64,000 nt of DNA from Bifidobacterium subtile (GTDB lineage Bacteria > Actinomycetota > Actinomycetes > Actinomycetales > Bifidobacteriaceae), in the NCBI RefSeq assembly GCF_000741775.1, contig NZ_JGZR01000006.1, forward strand, positions 558,001-622,000, given 5' to 3'. Below the pieces are notes generated by a model that worked only from the letters and a program-made list of their open reading frames with translations, had not been told where the DNA came from and ran no database searches. Positions 18,876-29,529 of this stretch are shown one piece after another. A program made the translations under genes and the position numbers. Every line of letters begins with the position of its first letter. The first letter of the stretch is position 1.

Positions 18876-19793
18876 CTACAGCGAGCACACCACCAGATAG
18901 ACGGCGACGACGTGGCATATATACCCGACGATCGTGCCAAGGTGGAAGACCTCATGGTATTCGAACCAGTCCGGAATCGGATTGGGCTTGTGAATCGCGA
19001 AGCAGACCGCGCCCGCAATGTATGCGGCTCCGCCCGCCCCGATCAGAACCGTGGGGGCCGGGCCTGCCGCCGGCGCGGACCACAGCTGAGGGATGAGGGT
19101 GACGGGCGCGAGCCCGAGGACGACATAGACAATGGTGAACACCCAGCCCGGCGCGCGCAGCCAGACGATATGCGCCATCGTGCCGATAAGCGCCGTGGCC
19201 CAGATGACCGCGAGATACGGCCAGCGGATCGATGCGGGCAGCGCGAAGAGAATCGGCGTGTTGGTGCCGGCGATGATGAGGAAAATATTCGAGTAATCGA
19301 TGGCGCATAGAATTTTCGTCACGCGCACGCTCGTCCACGGCACGACATGCAGCAGGGCGCTGTTGGCGAAGAGTAGCATGGCGGCGGCGCCGTATACCGC
19401 GCAGGCGGCTTTGACCCAACCTGCCGGCGCGACGCAGATCAGCACCACGGAGGCAGCGATGCATAAGGGAAGCACAGCCAAGTGCATCCATCCGCGCAGC
19501 CGCGGTTTGCGAATGCCGAAAGCGTCGACTCCGACGCGGCTGGATTGGGGATTCCGCGCCGACCGCAGCGCCCGCGAGGCTCTCGATGTTTGACTCGGCT
19601 GCGTTCGAGTCGGTTGTGTCTGACCTGTTTGCGCCTGCCTCGTCTGCGCTGATTCGCCCCGGGAACGGGTCGCATCGCGTCCGCCGTGCGCCGAATCGGA
19701 GGAGATCGCGCTCTGAGCGATCGGGTCGTGACGCGCTGCGCCATGCTGTGTGCGGCTTGCCGAATGCAGGCCTTGCGAAGCCGCTGTGCTCAT
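18876..19793 (-). CDS. hemolysin III / PAQR-like membrane protein
   Basis: A 305-aa membrane protein. The first 90 or so residues are a low-complexity Gln/Thr/Arg/Ser stretch, unusual for the family, followed by seven hydrophobic helices. PAQR/hemolysin-III metal-site signatures are visible: SALLHVVPW early, CAIDYSNIFLIIAGTNTP in the middle and EYHEVFHLGTIVGYICH near the end. Members affect membrane fluidity homeostasis in bacteria; cytolysis is not a safe inference. The upstream GAAAGGATGGCAGG supports the start, but a start closer to the first helix is possible. Confidence 0.85.
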   Translation of the reverse strand: MSTAASQGLHSASRTQHGAARHDPIAQSAISSDSAHGGRDATRSRGESAQTRQAQTGQTQPTRTQPSQTSRASRALRSARNPQSSRVGVDAFGIRKPRLRGWMHLAVLPLCIAASVVLICVAPAGWVKAACAVYGAAAMLLFANSALLHVVPWTSVRVTKILCAIDYSNIFLIIAGTNTPILFALPASIRWPYLAVIWATALIGTMAHIVWLRAPGWVFTIVYVVLGLAPVTLIPQLWSAPAAGPAPTVLIGAGGAAYIAGAVCFAIHKPNPIPDWFEYHEVFHLGTIVGYICHVVAVYLVVCSL

Positions 19794-19929
19794 CCTGCCA
19801 TCCTTTCGTGAAGCTACGTAATCGTAACTTACTATATCGTAACTTATGGCTGGCGCCCCGTGAATTTCAACAATCGCGAACTTGGTTTTTCATCGCGCCG
19901 GAGGCATATCCGAGGGTGGTGTACACTAG

Positions 19930-20022
19930 TGAAAGCCTCCACGCGGCGCTATGTCACCCAACTCCCCCAGGGCAGGAATGCAGCAAGGGTAAGCGGCCTC
20001 TGACGGGTGCGTGGAGGTTTTT
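19930..20022 (+). ncRNA. ffs: signal recognition particle RNA, small bacterial type
   Basis: About 93 nt. The ends pair (CCTCCACGC at 19936-19944 with GCGTGGAGG at 20009-20017) and a T tract follows. The apical part contains the SRP signature GGCAGGAATGCAGCAAGG, the Ffh-binding asymmetric loop plus tetraloop region. Exact ends are estimated. Confidence 0.88.
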
Positions 20023-20105
20023 ATATGGTTGGTATGTGCATGTTTTGCCGCAAGTATGTTCTTCAAGCGTGCGTCGTCGCAGGCTTGGCCGTAGAGTCGT
20101 GAATC

Positions 20106-21584
20106 ATGAGCGACGAAACCGAATCCGAATTTGAACCTGACGCTGCGACGAACGATGCGCATGCAGGCGGTGACGTGCGCGACAACGCCCGCAATGCCGA
20201 AGATGCGGACGCGGACACCCCTGACGGCGCAGACGATGCGGCTGACACGACGACGGCCAACGTTGATGCGCTGAACGGCGAGCATGCTGACGGTTCCCGA
20301 TCCGATGACGAGCAGGAACCCGATCGCGATGCGGCGGCGCAAGCGAATTCCTCGCCCGGCGCTCCCATGCCCGTATTCACGCCGCTGCCCAAGCCCGCCA
20401 CGTCTCCCCGGTTGTCTGCGGCAGCTGAGCCTTCGAACTATGAGAGCCCTGCGGACGCCGGCACGGATTCCCTGCATCCCTTGGAAACACAGGGTTCCCT
20501 AGGAGCGCAGGATGGGCGGAATCAGGCCGATGATCTGTCGGGTCTTGCTGGTCCGCAGGGGCAGTCGGCCGCGTTGCCGGGCGATGCGTTGCCGGGCGAC
20601 CTTGACTATGATCTTGACCATGGCCTGGCCCGTCTCGACCCGCTGACCGTGCGCCCGAGAATCTCGAGTCGAGTCCTGTGCGCGGTGTTCGGTCTGGTGT
20701 TCGCGGCCCTCGCCGCAGGCGTGTGGTGGCTGGGCGTGCGCACCATGAACGGCCAGAATTACGACGAGATCGTATACAACGGCTTGTCCGACTCCATCGC
20801 CGTCTGGTTCAGGCCGGTGACCGACGCGTTTACCAACTCCTACCTGGTGATCGGGTTCAGCGTCGCCATCATCGTCGTCGCGGCGCTAGTGGCGGCATTG
20901 CGTCGCAGATGGTGGCTGCTCGCTCAGCTGGCCGCCGTCGGGCTGTTGTTCTGGGGCGTCCACTATCTCAAGGATGTGCTGCCGCGACCGTTCATCGGCA
21001 ATATCCTTTCCAGCCAGAAGAATTCCGCGCCTTCCGGCCATACGTTGCTGGCCGCGGCTGCCGGCGTGCTGCTGCTCATCGCGGTCGGTCGCGCCTGGCG
21101 GGCGCTGGTCGCGCTCGTGGCCAGCATTTACGCGGTGCTGGTGGGGCTGTCGGTGATCGTAGGCGGGTGGCATCGCCCGACCGACGTCGTCATGGCCATC
21201 CTGCTTATAGGTGCGGTAACTCTGCTGGCGCTTGTCTTCACTGGCAAATCCGGCATGGACGAGCCGGGCAGGCGGGCCTCTTCCCCCAGCGTGCAAATCG
21301 TCGCCAGCGTCATGATCACCCTTGGCGTGCTTGGCAGCCTGTATGCCGGCTATATCATCTGGCAGCTCGACCCCGGGCTGGCCTTGAGCGAACGATGGAC
21401 CCACGGCGGCGCCATCGTCTCCGCTGTGGTACTCATATCGGCGGCCAGCGCACTGGTCTTCGGCCTGGTGTTGGCGATGCGCCAGCTGACCGCGTCGCCG
21501 CTGTCGAGATTCGGCCTTGTCGGAGCGCCGCCCGAACCTCCGACTCCACCGGCGCAATCGCCGCAACGGCCGCCGAAACGCTAA
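20106..21584 (+). CDS. PAP2-family membrane phosphatase with long acidic N-terminus
   Basis: A 492-aa protein. The first 170 residues are Asp/Glu/Ala/Pro-rich and probably disordered in the cytoplasm. About six hydrophobic helices follow, carrying the three PAP2 phosphatase motifs: KDVLPRP (C1), PSGHT (C2, catalytic His) and SVIVGGWHRPTD (C3, catalytic His and Asp). The likely substrate is a lipid pyrophosphate or phosphatidate; which one is not visible. It lies between the SRP RNA and topA. The disordered extension is the odd feature. Confidence 0.9.
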   Translation: MSDETESEFEPDAATNDAHAGGDVRDNARNAEDADADTPDGADDAADTTTANVDALNGEHADGSRSDDEQEPDRDAAAQANSSPGAPMPVFTPLPKPATSPRLSAAAEPSNYESPADAGTDSLHPLETQGSLGAQDGRNQADDLSGLAGPQGQSAALPGDALPGDLDYDLDHGLARLDPLTVRPRISSRVLCAVFGLVFAALAAGVWWLGVRTMNGQNYDEIVYNGLSDSIAVWFRPVTDAFTNSYLVIGFSVAIIVVAALVAALRRRWWLLAQLAAVGLLFWGVHYLKDVLPRPFIGNILSSQKNSAPSGHTLLAAAAGVLLLIAVGRAWRALVALVASIYAVLVGLSVIVGGWHRPTDVVMAILLIGAVTLLALVFTGKSGMDEPGRRASSPSVQIVASVMITLGVLGSLYAGYIIWQLDPGLALSERWTHGGAIVSAVVLISAASALVFGLVLAMRQLTASPLSRFGLVGAPPEPPTPPAQSPQRPPKR

Positions 21585-21679
21585 GGCGGCACGCACCGGA
21601 TTTGGCGCTTCGACATACCGCATGCGTATGATGGCGCTGCCGAAGGGCAGATGAACTGACAGCAGAACAAGGAGGGGCA

Positions 21680-24600
21680 ATGGCAAACGGCACCAAGCTC
21701 GTCATCGTGGAGTCCCCGACCAAGGCCAAGAAGATCGGGGGGTATCTCGGCAGCGGCTATACCGTGATGGCATCGGTGGGGCATATCCGCGACCTCGCCC
21801 AGCCCAGTCAGGTTCCCGCGGCGCAGAAGGCGAAATTCGGCAAGTTCGGCGTCGACGTGGACGACGGATTTGCACCGTACTACATTGTCGGCTCCGACAA
21901 GAAGAAAACCGTGGCCGACTTGCGCGCGGCCCTCAAGGATGCCGACGAACTCTACCTGGCCACTGATGAGGACCGCGAAGGCGAAGCCATCGCCTGGCAT
22001 CTCGTGCAGACGCTCAAGCCTAAGGTCCCGGTCAAACGCATGGTATTCCACGAGATCACGCCGGAGGCCATCAAGGCGTCGCTGCTTGAGACCCGTGACG
22101 TGGACGGCAACATGGTCGACGCGCAGGAGACGCGCCGCGTGCTCGACCGGCTCTATGGCTATGAGCTGTCCCCGGTGCTCTGGCGCAAGGTCGGACCGGG
22201 GCTGTCGGCGGGCCGCGTGCAGTCCGTGGCGACGCGACTGATCGTCGAGCGTGAGCGTGAGCGCATGGCCTTCGTGAAGGCCGCATACTGGGATGTCATG
22301 GCAATATTAGGGGCGCCGGGCGTTCAGGGCGACGATGTCGATTTCGCTTCCAGACTCGTGTCGCTGGGCGGCAAGCGGCTGGCCGTCTCGAAGGATTTCG
22401 GAGATGACGGCAAACTCACTCCGACGGGGTTCAAGGACAACGTCTGCCTGCTTGACGAGGCCGGCGCCACAGCGCTCGCGAAGTCGGTGCGGAATGCCGT
22501 GTTCACGGTGGTCTCGAACGAATCGAAGCCCTACCGCCGCCGGCCGATGCCGCCATTCACCACGTCGACGCTGCAGCAGACCGCAGGCAACCGGCTGTCG
22601 ATGAGCTCGCGCCAGACCATGCGCGCCGCGCAGGGACTGTACGAAAACGGCTACATCACCTATATGCGCACCGATTCGGTGACGCTGTCGCAGGAGGCTA
22701 TCAGCGCTGCTCGCGATGCGGTCGAATTCCATTTCGGCGCGTCGTACCTCGCTGATAAGCCCAAGCAGTATGCCACGAAGACCGCAGGAGCGCAGGAGGC
22801 CCATGAGTGCATCCGGCCTGCCGGCTCGCGCTTCCGCGATCCGGACGAGCTGAATGGTAAAGTGCCCCCGGATCAGCTCAGACTCTATCGGCTGATCTGG
22901 CAGCGCACGCTGGCTTCGCAGATGGCCGACGCGACAGGATCGACGGCCACGGTCAGGTTCTCTGTGCCTGCCGGGCAGCAGGGCGAGGCGATTTTCCAGG
23001 CGTCGGGCACCGTTATCGAGTTTCCTGGATTCCTCAGGGCTGTTTCCGGGCGTTCCAGCGCTGCCGGCAGTACATCGCAGGCATCGCAGTCGGCGCGGAC
23101 TGCCGAGAGCGAGAAGCCGGGCAAATCGGATGCGAATCCGCGCAAATCGGCCGATGAAAACGAATCCCTGCCGCCGATGAAGGTCGGCGATGAGTTGCAT
23201 GCCTCTCAGGTATCCGCCGACGGGCACGAGACCCAGCCGCCCGCGCGCTACACCGAGGCCTCGCTGGTCAAAACGCTTGAAGCCAAGGAGATCGGCAGGC
23301 CTTCGACTTATGCGAGCATCATCTCGACGATTATCGATCGCGGCTACATCTACGAACGCGGTCGTGCGCTGATACCCTCTTGGCTGGCCTTCGCGGTCAC
23401 GAAGCTGCTCGAGACGAAATTCCCCAAGTACGTGGACTACGAGTTCACCGCCGATATGGAGAACGGGCTTGACCAGATCGCCCACGGCAAAGAGACCGGC
23501 AAGGAATGGCTGACGCGATTCTACTTCGGCTCCGGCGAGGACTCTGCGAGGAGCGCCGCTGAAGCCCACGAGGGCCTGCAGCAGCAGGTCGCGCAGCTGG
23601 GCGAGATCGACGCGCGGGCCATCAACACGATTGACATCGGCGATGGGCTGCACGTTCGCGTCGGACGCTATGGGCCGTACCTCGAAGATATGAATCACCT
23701 CGATGACGCCGGCAACCCCAAGCGTGCCTCGCTGCCCGACACCATGGCTCCCGACGAACTGACCATCGAGGCCGGCCATGAGCTGATCGAGCATAATTCC
23801 TCCGGTCCTAGGGAACTCGGCAAGGACCCGGCGACCGGTGGCGCTGTCGAAGTGCGCAATGGGCGTTTCGGCCCGTATGTGGCGCTTGTGGCACCCGAAA
23901 GCCCGGAGAATGGCGAAGCCTCGGCTTCGGATGGGTCGGCCAGATCGGCTGAGGGCAAGACCGGCAAAACGGGCAGATCCGCGAGTTCCGCGTCGAAGCG
24001 TTCGAAGAAGGCCCCGGTCGCGCCGAGACCCAAGATGGCCTCGCTGTTCAAGTCGATGAGTCCGGACACGCTGACCCTCGAGGACGCCTTGAAGCTGCTC
24101 AGCCTGCCGCGCGAAGTCGGCGCGATCGAGGAGACCAATGCCGAGACGGGAGAGGTCTCGCAGGCGAGCATAGCGGCGAATAACGGACGCTACGGCCCGT
24201 ACCTGACCAAGACGAGCGCCGATGGCAAGAGCGAAACGCGTTCGCTGGGCAGCGAGGATGAGATTTTCACTGTTGACATCGCACAGGCCAAGGCCTTGTT
24301 CGACCAGCCCAAATATGGCCGCGGACGGGGCCGGGGCGCTGCCAAGCCGCCGCTGCGCGAGCTTGGGGCCGATCCTGAGACCGGCAAGAACGTGACGATC
24401 AAAGATGGGTTCTACGGCGCGTACATCACCGATGGCGAGACGAACCGGACTCTGCCCAAGCAGTACACGCCCGAATCGATCGAGGTGGCGGAGGCTTTGC
24501 GGCTGCTAGCCGAGAAGCGTGCGGCCGGGCCGGCGAAACGCCGGGGGCGCCGGACGACGACGTCGAAGGCGAAATCCGCCGCGACAAAGACCACTGCAAA

Positions 24601-24706
24601 GAAAACCGCCGCAAAGAAGTCCACGACCGCTAAGAGCACGGCGAAGGCCGGATCCGCCAGGAGCGGCGTGACCACCCGCAAGAGCGCTGCGGCCAAGGCC
24701 CAGTGA
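21680..24706 (+). CDS. topA: DNA topoisomerase I (type IA)
   Basis: Relaxes negative supercoils. The 1008-aa protein begins with the Toprim domain ([14 protein letters not shown]; acidic metal site [13 protein letters not shown]), then the catalytic tyrosine in [11 protein letters not shown] and the [13 protein letters not shown] block. Instead of zinc fingers it has repeated TopoI_C modules with the recurrent NGRFGPYV / NGRYGPYL / DGFYGAYIT signature and a Lys/Ala-rich tail, as in other actinobacteria. AAGGAGGGGCA precedes the ATG. Its stop overlaps the tmk start (TGATG). Confidence 0.97.
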   Translation: MANGTKLVIVESPTKAKKIGGYLGSGYTVMASVGHIRDLAQPSQVPAAQKAKFGKFGVDVDDGFAPYYIVGSDKKKTVADLRAALKDADELYLATDEDREGEAIAWHLVQTLKPKVPVKRMVFHEITPEAIKASLLETRDVDGNMVDAQETRRVLDRLYGYELSPVLWRKVGPGLSAGRVQSVATRLIVERERERMAFVKAAYWDVMAILGAPGVQGDDVDFASRLVSLGGKRLAVSKDFGDDGKLTPTGFKDNVCLLDEAGATALAKSVRNAVFTVVSNESKPYRRRPMPPFTTSTLQQTAGNRLSMSSRQTMRAAQGLYENGYITYMRTDSVTLSQEAISAARDAVEFHFGASYLADKPKQYATKTAGAQEAHECIRPAGSRFRDPDELNGKVPPDQLRLYRLIWQRTLASQMADATGSTATVRFSVPAGQQGEAIFQASGTVIEFPGFLRAVSGRSSAAGSTSQASQSARTAESEKPGKSDANPRKSADENESLPPMKVGDELHASQVSADGHETQPPARYTEASLVKTLEAKEIGRPSTYASIISTIIDRGYIYERGRALIPSWLAFAVTKLLETKFPKYVDYEFTADMENGLDQIAHGKETGKEWLTRFYFGSGEDSARSAAEAHEGLQQQVAQLGEIDARAINTIDIGDGLHVRVGRYGPYLEDMNHLDDAGNPKRASLPDTMAPDELTIEAGHELIEHNSSGPRELGKDPATGGAVEVRNGRFGPYVALVAPESPENGEASASDGSARSAEGKTGKTGRSASSASKRSKKAPVAPRPKMASLFKSMSPDTLTLEDALKLLSLPREVGAIEETNAETGEVSQASIAANNGRYGPYLTKTSADGKSETRSLGSEDEIFTVDIAQAKALFDQPKYGRGRGRGAAKPPLRELGADPETGKNVTIKDGFYGAYITDGETNRTLPKQYTPESIEVAEALRLLAEKRAAGPAKRRGRRTTTSKAKSAATKTTAKKTAAKKSTTAKSTAKAGSARSGVTTRKSAAAKAQ

Positions 24707-25488
24707 TGGCAGGGCTGTTCATCTCCTTCGAAGGCGTTGACGGCGCAGGCAAGACCACGCAGGTGGAGCGTCTGCGCCAGTACGCCGAATCCTTAGGGCG
24801 CTCGGTCACCGTTACGCGCGAGCCGGGCGGCACCGCCTTGGGACAGGCCATTCGCCAACTGCTGCTGCACGGGGTTCCCGAAATTCCTGAGGCCTACAGG
24901 ACTGATGGGGCTGCTGAGCGGCTTGACGGCAGGAATGCGCAGAAAGCCGACAGCACTGCAGAAGACGCTGCCCGGAATGCTGGCATCGCGGCACGTGCGG
25001 AGGCATTGCTTTTCGCCGCCGACCGGGCGCAGCATGTCGCGCAGGTGATCCGCCCGGCTCTGGAACGTGGCGGCATCGTGATCACCGACCGATACTTGGA
25101 CTCTTCGCTTGCCTATCAGGCGGGCGGGCGCGAACTGACTGTCGAGGCCGTGCGCCGGCTCAATCTCTGGGCGAGCGGCTCGCTGCTGCCCGCACGCACT
25201 TATCTGCTCGATATGGATACGGATATCTCGCATCGTCGGCTCACCCACAGCGAGGATCGCATGGAATCGGCGGGTGCGGCGTTTCAGCATCGCACGCGGC
25301 AGGCTTTTCTTGAGCTTGCCCGCGAGGAGCCGCGGCGGTTCAGAGTCATCGATGCCGCGCGACCCGTTGAGGTCGTCTGGCAGGAGATCAGGGCCGATTT
25401 CGATGCGTTGCTGGCTGGCGGCATGGCTTCCGGCGACTCGGTTTCTGGTGGTATGGACGCTGACGAATCGCAGGGAGAGATGCGATGA
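24706..25488 (+). CDS. tmk: thymidylate kinase
   Basis: Phosphorylates dTMP to dTDP. The 260-aa protein has P-loop [12 protein letters not shown] (residues 7-18), the DR(E/Y) region [11 protein letters not shown] and the substrate segment [18 protein letters not shown]. An insertion of roughly 40 residues ([20 protein letters not shown]...) sits between these and lengthens it beyond the usual 210 aa. The ATG overlaps the topA stop by one base, and the gene overlaps holB by four, so the three are probably cotranscribed. Confidence 0.95.
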   Translation: MAGLFISFEGVDGAGKTTQVERLRQYAESLGRSVTVTREPGGTALGQAIRQLLLHGVPEIPEAYRTDGAAERLDGRNAQKADSTAEDAARNAGIAARAEALLFAADRAQHVAQVIRPALERGGIVITDRYLDSSLAYQAGGRELTVEAVRRLNLWASGSLLPARTYLLDMDTDISHRRLTHSEDRMESAGAAFQHRTRQAFLELAREEPRRFRVIDAARPVEVVWQEIRADFDALLAGGMASGDSVSGGMDADESQGEMR

Positions 25489-26639
25489 GCGTCTGGGATT
25501 CGATCGTCGGCCAGCAGCGTGTCGTCGGCCAGCTCTCCGCCATCGCCGCCGGGGATGCGAAGGCCATCGCCCAGTCATGGCTTATCTGCGGGCCTCCCGG
25601 CTCGGGCCGCTCGAATATCGCCCGCGCCTTCGCAGCGGCTTTGGAAAGCCCCGATCACGGCTTGGGCGCGGAACCGACGCGGATTGCCGCGCAGGTGCTC
25701 GCCGGCACACATCCGGATGTGACCGTGCTGGCGACCGACAAGGTCACCATCGGCATCGACGAGGTGCGCGGCCTGATCGAAACCGCCGAGCAGACGCCGA
25801 GCACCGCGCCGTGGCGCATCATCATCATCGAAGACGTCGACCGCATGCTCGAGCGTACGACGAATGTGCTGCTCAAGGAGATCGAGGAACCTAGCCCGCA
25901 CACCATCTGGCTGCTGTGCGCGCCCAGCGCCCAAGACGTGCTGCCCACGATTCGCTCGCGCACCAGAATCATCAATCTCGCCGTGCCTTCCGCGCAGGCC
26001 GTCGCGGATTTTCTGGTCGCGCAGGACCATGTGGATCGCAACGTTGCCATGCGGGCCGCTCGGCTGGCCGAAGGGCATATCGGCGTGGCCCGGCTGTATG
26101 CCAACGATGATCAGGTGATGGCCGACCGCGATGAGCTGATCGTCGGCGTGCTAGGTCTGGAACGCGCCTCCGACGCCGTGCTGCTGGCGGCAAGCCTGAT
26201 CGACAACGCTTCAGGCCAGGCGCAGGCGGACGTGCAGCGTCAGGCCGAAGCGCACAAGGCCCAATTCCGTCGCATCAACGGACTGGGGCCGAAGGACCGC
26301 ATCCCGCCCAAGCTGCGCGGGGCATTCAACGCGATCGGCAAGAAGGATGTGCTCAAGCGCCAGACCACGCGCCGCAGCCGCGATGTGCTGGACCGTGCGC
26401 TGAACTCGGTCGCCAGCATCTACCGTGATGTCGCCGTGCTGCAGAACAATGCCGAGGACGCGGTCGGACTCATCAATCTGGAGAACCGCACGCCCATCAC
26501 CGAGCTGTCGGCTCACCTCACCCGCGCCGGCGCGGTGCAATGCCTGGAAGACATCGCCACCGCGCGGCGCAGGCTCGCAGGCAACGGCAACCCGACACTC
26601 GTCTTCGAAGCCCTGTTCTGCGCCCTCATGGCACGGTAG
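25485..26639 (+). CDS. holB: DNA polymerase III delta' subunit
   Basis: Clamp-loader subunit of the AAA+ class (384 aa). It opens [16 protein letters not shown] and has a P-loop-like [14 protein letters not shown], with arginine rather than lysine before the serine, as expected for the non-hydrolysing delta'. The sensor region is [34 protein letters not shown]. The four-cysteine zinc module usually found between the P-loop and LAGTHPDV is absent: that stretch reads [18 protein letters not shown]. Tmk-holB order is common in bacteria. Confidence 0.93.
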   Translation: MSVWDSIVGQQRVVGQLSAIAAGDAKAIAQSWLICGPPGSGRSNIARAFAAALESPDHGLGAEPTRIAAQVLAGTHPDVTVLATDKVTIGIDEVRGLIETAEQTPSTAPWRIIIIEDVDRMLERTTNVLLKEIEEPSPHTIWLLCAPSAQDVLPTIRSRTRIINLAVPSAQAVADFLVAQDHVDRNVAMRAARLAEGHIGVARLYANDDQVMADRDELIVGVLGLERASDAVLLAASLIDNASGQAQADVQRQAEAHKAQFRRINGLGPKDRIPPKLRGAFNAIGKKDVLKRQTTRRSRDVLDRALNSVASIYRDVAVLQNNAEDAVGLINLENRTPITELSAHLTRAGAVQCLEDIATARRRLAGNGNPTLVFEALFCALMAR

Positions 26640-27087
26640 CGGCTCACTAACGACTCGGTAGGCGGCTCGGTGGCGAGTCGCGGGCAAAACCGCAAGGAAT
26701 GCGTCGCCTTTTGTACGCTAACTCGGCCTTGCCGTACAAAATGGCACGTTTCAAGCCTCCAAAACGTTGCCTTTTGCACGGCAGCGTCGCGTTAGCGTAC
26801 ACAAAGCAACGTTTGTGTGCCCCAAAATCGTGGCTATGAGGTTTCCGAATATGACGGTGAGCCAGATTCCATTGGGAGGAACGTCAGCTCCCACTCCACA
26901 ACTCGCCGAATATGACATTATAATGATATGACGTTATGATGAATATGCCATTGCGGGTGGAATGAACCATTGCGGAATTGGCGACATAAGCAACATAACT
27001 CAACCGAGCAAAAGCCAAGTAAAAACACCGCTAACCATCGCCAAGCACCGAAGCAGATGGCGTTTCATAGTCGAAAGGAGAGGGGCA
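26640..27087. repeat. intergenic hairpins and promoter upstream of first PTS operon
   Basis: TTTTGTACG (26709-26717) pairs with CGTACAAAA (26733-26741), and a second imperfect hairpin spans about 26765-26811; the same word recurs at 36.7 kb. CGACTCG/CGAGTCG (26651-26680) may end holB. A TATAAT at 26919-26924 inside CATTATAATG is a candidate -10 for the PTS operon. The in-frame ORF upstream of 27088 has no ribosome binding site. Confidence 0.55.
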
Positions 27088-27537
27088 GTGCTCAGCCAAT
27101 ATGTGGACCCAGGATCGATTCTGCATCGCCCAAGCGTCACCGGCTGGCGTCAGGCCGTTGACATTGCGGCCGCGCCATTGCTACTCAACGGCGCAATTAC
27201 ACCGGAATACGTCGAGGCGATAAAGGCCTCGATTGCTGGTCCGGGCGGCACGTACATCGATTTGGGCGGCGGCGTGGCGCTGGCGCATGCGCGGCCTGAA
27301 TCCGGGGTCAATGCCACGGCGCTATCCGTGCTGCAGGTCGAGACGCCGTTCCTCTTGGCCGACAGCGCCGAGCATCCGATTTCCACGATGTTCTGCTTGG
27401 CGGCGAAGGACGCCAACGCCCACATCGCATTGATGCAGGATCTGGCTGGTCTGCTGACCGACGGCGAACGGCGCGGCGCGCTGAACGCAGCGACGACAGC
27501 AGATGAGATCAGATCCATTTTTGAAGAAGAAAGGTGA
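27088..27537 (+). CDS. PTS EIIA component, ascorbate/fructose-mannitol type (system 1)
   Basis: Cytoplasmic phosphocarrier that takes phosphate from HPr and passes it to EIIB. The 149-aa protein has the phosphohistidine block GGGVALAHARPE. The GTG at 27088 is chosen because GGAGAGGGG precedes it and the length then equals that of the second EIIA in this window. It is followed by EIIB after 4 bases. Confidence 0.88.
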   Translation: MLSQYVDPGSILHRPSVTGWRQAVDIAAAPLLLNGAITPEYVEAIKASIAGPGGTYIDLGGGVALAHARPESGVNATALSVLQVETPFLLADSAEHPISTMFCLAAKDANAHIALMQDLAGLLTDGERRGALNAATTADEIRSIFEEER

Positions 27538-27541
27538 TCCT

Positions 27542-27838
27542 ATGAAGATTCTCACAGCATGCAGCACTGGACTCGGCTCCAGCTTCATGACCCAGCTCAA
27601 CATCGACAAGGCCTTGAAGGAGCTCGGCGTCGACGGCATCGAAACCGACCATACCGATCTGTCGTCGGTTACACCGGCCAGCGCCGACGTCGTGTTCGTC
27701 GGGCGTGATATCGCTGAGGCCGCCGAAGGCAAGAACGGCGATGTCGTCGTGCTCAACAGCCTTATCGACATGAGCGAGATCAAGGAGAAAGTCGCCGCCG
27801 CCCTCGAACGCCATGGCGTCGCAGTGCCGAACGAGTAG
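27542..27838 (+). CDS. PTS EIIB component, ascorbate type (system 1)
   Basis: A 98-aa protein with the phosphocysteine near the N-terminus in MKILTACSTGLGSSFM (Cys7). It hands phosphate to the sugar bound by EIIC. AAGAAAGGTGATCCT precedes the ATG at 27542; in-frame upstream codons overlap EIIA and are not used. Confidence 0.9.
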   Translation: MKILTACSTGLGSSFMTQLNIDKALKELGVDGIETDHTDLSSVTPASADVVFVGRDIAEAAEGKNGDVVVLNSLIDMSEIKEKVAAALERHGVAVPNE

Positions 27839-27887
27839 GCCGGGCAAACAAGTCGAACAAGGCAAACAAGGCAAACAGGTCAAACAG

Positions 27888-27913
27888 ATGCCGGGCCGTC
27901 GATGGCCCGGCAT
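27888..27913 (+). promoter_or_regulatory. intercistronic hairpin between EIIB and EIIC genes
   Basis: ATGCCGGGCC and GGCCCGGCAT pair perfectly around a 6-base loop. There is no T tract, so it may be an RNA-stability or partial-termination element that adjusts EIIB:EIIC ratio. It is preceded by a CAAACAAG/CAAACAGG run. Confidence 0.5.
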
Positions 27914-27950
27914 TCACCCATAACGAATAACATCCTCAAAGGAGAGTGAT

Positions 27951-29339
27951 ATGAACGGGTTCCTTTCCGTCCTATTGGACATCTTCCGCCAGCCCGCGGT
28001 CATCGTGGCGCTGATATCCCTGATCGGTCTGGCGCTGCAGCGCAAGAAGGCCACCGACGTCATGCAGGGCACCATACGCACCTTGGTCGGATTCCTCGTG
28101 CTGGCTGCCGGCGCGGGCGTGGTGAGCAATTCGCTGACGCCTTTCGGCGACATGTTCCAGCACGCCTTCCATGTGCAGGGCGTCGTGCCGAACAATGAGG
28201 CCATCGTCGGCACCGTGCTGGTGAAGTATGGCTCCGAGGCCGCGCTGATCTTCTTCTTCGGCATGATCGTCAATATCCTGCTGTCGATGACCTCGCGCTT
28301 CAAATACATCTATCTGTCAGGGCACGTCGCCTTCTACATGGCCACGATGATCGCGGTCATCTTCGAGGTAGCCGGACTGCCGACCTGGGGCGTGCTGCTC
28401 TGGGGCTCGATCGCACAGGGACTGATAGTCACGGTCTCGCCGGCCCTCGTGCAGCCTTTCATGAAGCAGGCGACCGGCACCGATGAGGTGGCGCTGGGCC
28501 ACACCGGCGGCGCGGGCATCGCCTTGGGCGGCCTGGTCGCCATGCTGACACGCTCGAAGAAGCATCCCTCGAAGTCCACCGAGGACATCAAATTCCCCAA
28601 AGGACTAGGCTTCCTGCGCGATACCACGGTAATCGTGGCGCTGTCGATGGCGGTCATCTATGTCATTGTGGCGCTGTTCGCCGGCCCGGCCTATATCGAG
28701 GCGAAGCTGAGCGGCGGGCAGAACTTCCTCGTCTTCGCGGTGCTGCAGGCCGCCACTTTCTCGGCTGGCGTGTTCATCATCCTGGCCGGTGTGCGCGTGG
28801 TCCTGGGCGAGATCGTCCCGGCCTTCAAGGGCATCAGCGAGAAGCTGGTCAAGAATGCGAAGCCGGCGCTTGATGTGCCGATGACCTTCACCTTCGCGCC
28901 CAACGCCGTGTTGATCGGCTTCCTGTCGAGCTTCGTCGGCGGCATCGTAGGCATGGCCATCATGGCTGTTGCCCACGCCACGATTATCATCCCCGGCATC
29001 GTAGCGCATTTCATGACCGGCGCGGCCACTGGCGTGATCGCCAACGGCGTCGGCGGACGGCGCGGCGCGGTGCTTGGCGCCTTCGCCAACGGCTTGGCCA
29101 TCACCTTCCTGCCGTTGCTGCTGTTGCCGGTATTGGGCGATGTCGGTTTGGCCAATGCGACTTACTCGGACGCCGATTTCGGCGTGGCTGGCGTGATCTT
29201 CGGCTACATCGGCAAATCCGGCGGGCAGATTGCGCTGATTGCCGGCGTGATCATCGCCGTGGTGGTCTTCTATCTCGCCTCGCTGCTCATGACCCGTCAT
29301 GAGCGGAGCAAGGCCGCTGCAGTCGCCAAGACCGAATAA
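27951..29339 (+). CDS. PTS EIIC component, UlaA family (system 1)
   Basis: A 462-aa membrane transporter with about 11 hydrophobic segments. The UlaA-type landmarks are VQGVVPNNEAIVGTVLVKYGSEAAL near the start, the cytosolic KKHPSKSTEDIKFPKGLGFLRDTTV loop and GAATGVIANGVGGRRGAVLGAFANG late. AAAGGAGAGTGAT precedes the ATG. It shares architecture with the EIIC at 32816. Ascorbate is the family prototype, but no ascorbate catabolism genes are nearby, so the substrate is open. Confidence 0.88.
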   Translation: MNGFLSVLLDIFRQPAVIVALISLIGLALQRKKATDVMQGTIRTLVGFLVLAAGAGVVSNSLTPFGDMFQHAFHVQGVVPNNEAIVGTVLVKYGSEAALIFFFGMIVNILLSMTSRFKYIYLSGHVAFYMATMIAVIFEVAGLPTWGVLLWGSIAQGLIVTVSPALVQPFMKQATGTDEVALGHTGGAGIALGGLVAMLTRSKKHPSKSTEDIKFPKGLGFLRDTTVIVALSMAVIYVIVALFAGPAYIEAKLSGGQNFLVFAVLQAATFSAGVFIILAGVRVVLGEIVPAFKGISEKLVKNAKPALDVPMTFTFAPNAVLIGFLSSFVGGIVGMAIMAVAHATIIIPGIVAHFMTGAATGVIANGVGGRRGAVLGAFANGLAITFLPLLLLPVLGDVGLANATYSDADFGVAGVIFGYIGKSGGQIALIAGVIIAVVVFYLASLLMTRHERSKAAAVAKTE

Positions 29340-29369
29340 CGCGACGACGGCGGCGTGCGAAAATCGGAT

Positions 29370-29414
29370 GGATGGGGGCTGATCGGACTTGTTCCGGCCG
29401 GTCCCCATCCGGTT
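29370..29414 (+). terminator. terminator after first PTS operon
   Basis: GGATGGGG (29370-29377) pairs with CCCCATCC (29403-29410), with further pairing inside the loop, followed by GGTTTCTTC. Confidence 0.6.
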
Positions 29415-29469
29415 TCTTCGCCTTGGCGGCGCACTGCGCGACTGCGCCGCGTGACGATAGCGGTGGCAT

Positions 29470-29479
29470 ATACGCGTAT
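29470..29479. promoter_or_regulatory. palindrome ATACGCGTAT upstream of gntR-type gene
   Basis: A perfect 10-bp palindrome about 50 bp before the GntR-family regulator. The identical palindrome occurs at 31570-31579 before the second PTS operon, making both candidate operators for a local regulator. Confidence 0.45.
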
Positions 29480-29529
29480 GGTGAGGTGACGGCGTGTCTT
29501 TATGAACGGCGAGACGGGGTAGGGTGACA

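Noticed and set aside
27839..27950. Terminator ending the PTS transcript after EIIB
   Set aside because: The 27888 hairpin has no T tract and EIIC follows at once, so an intercistronic element is more likely.
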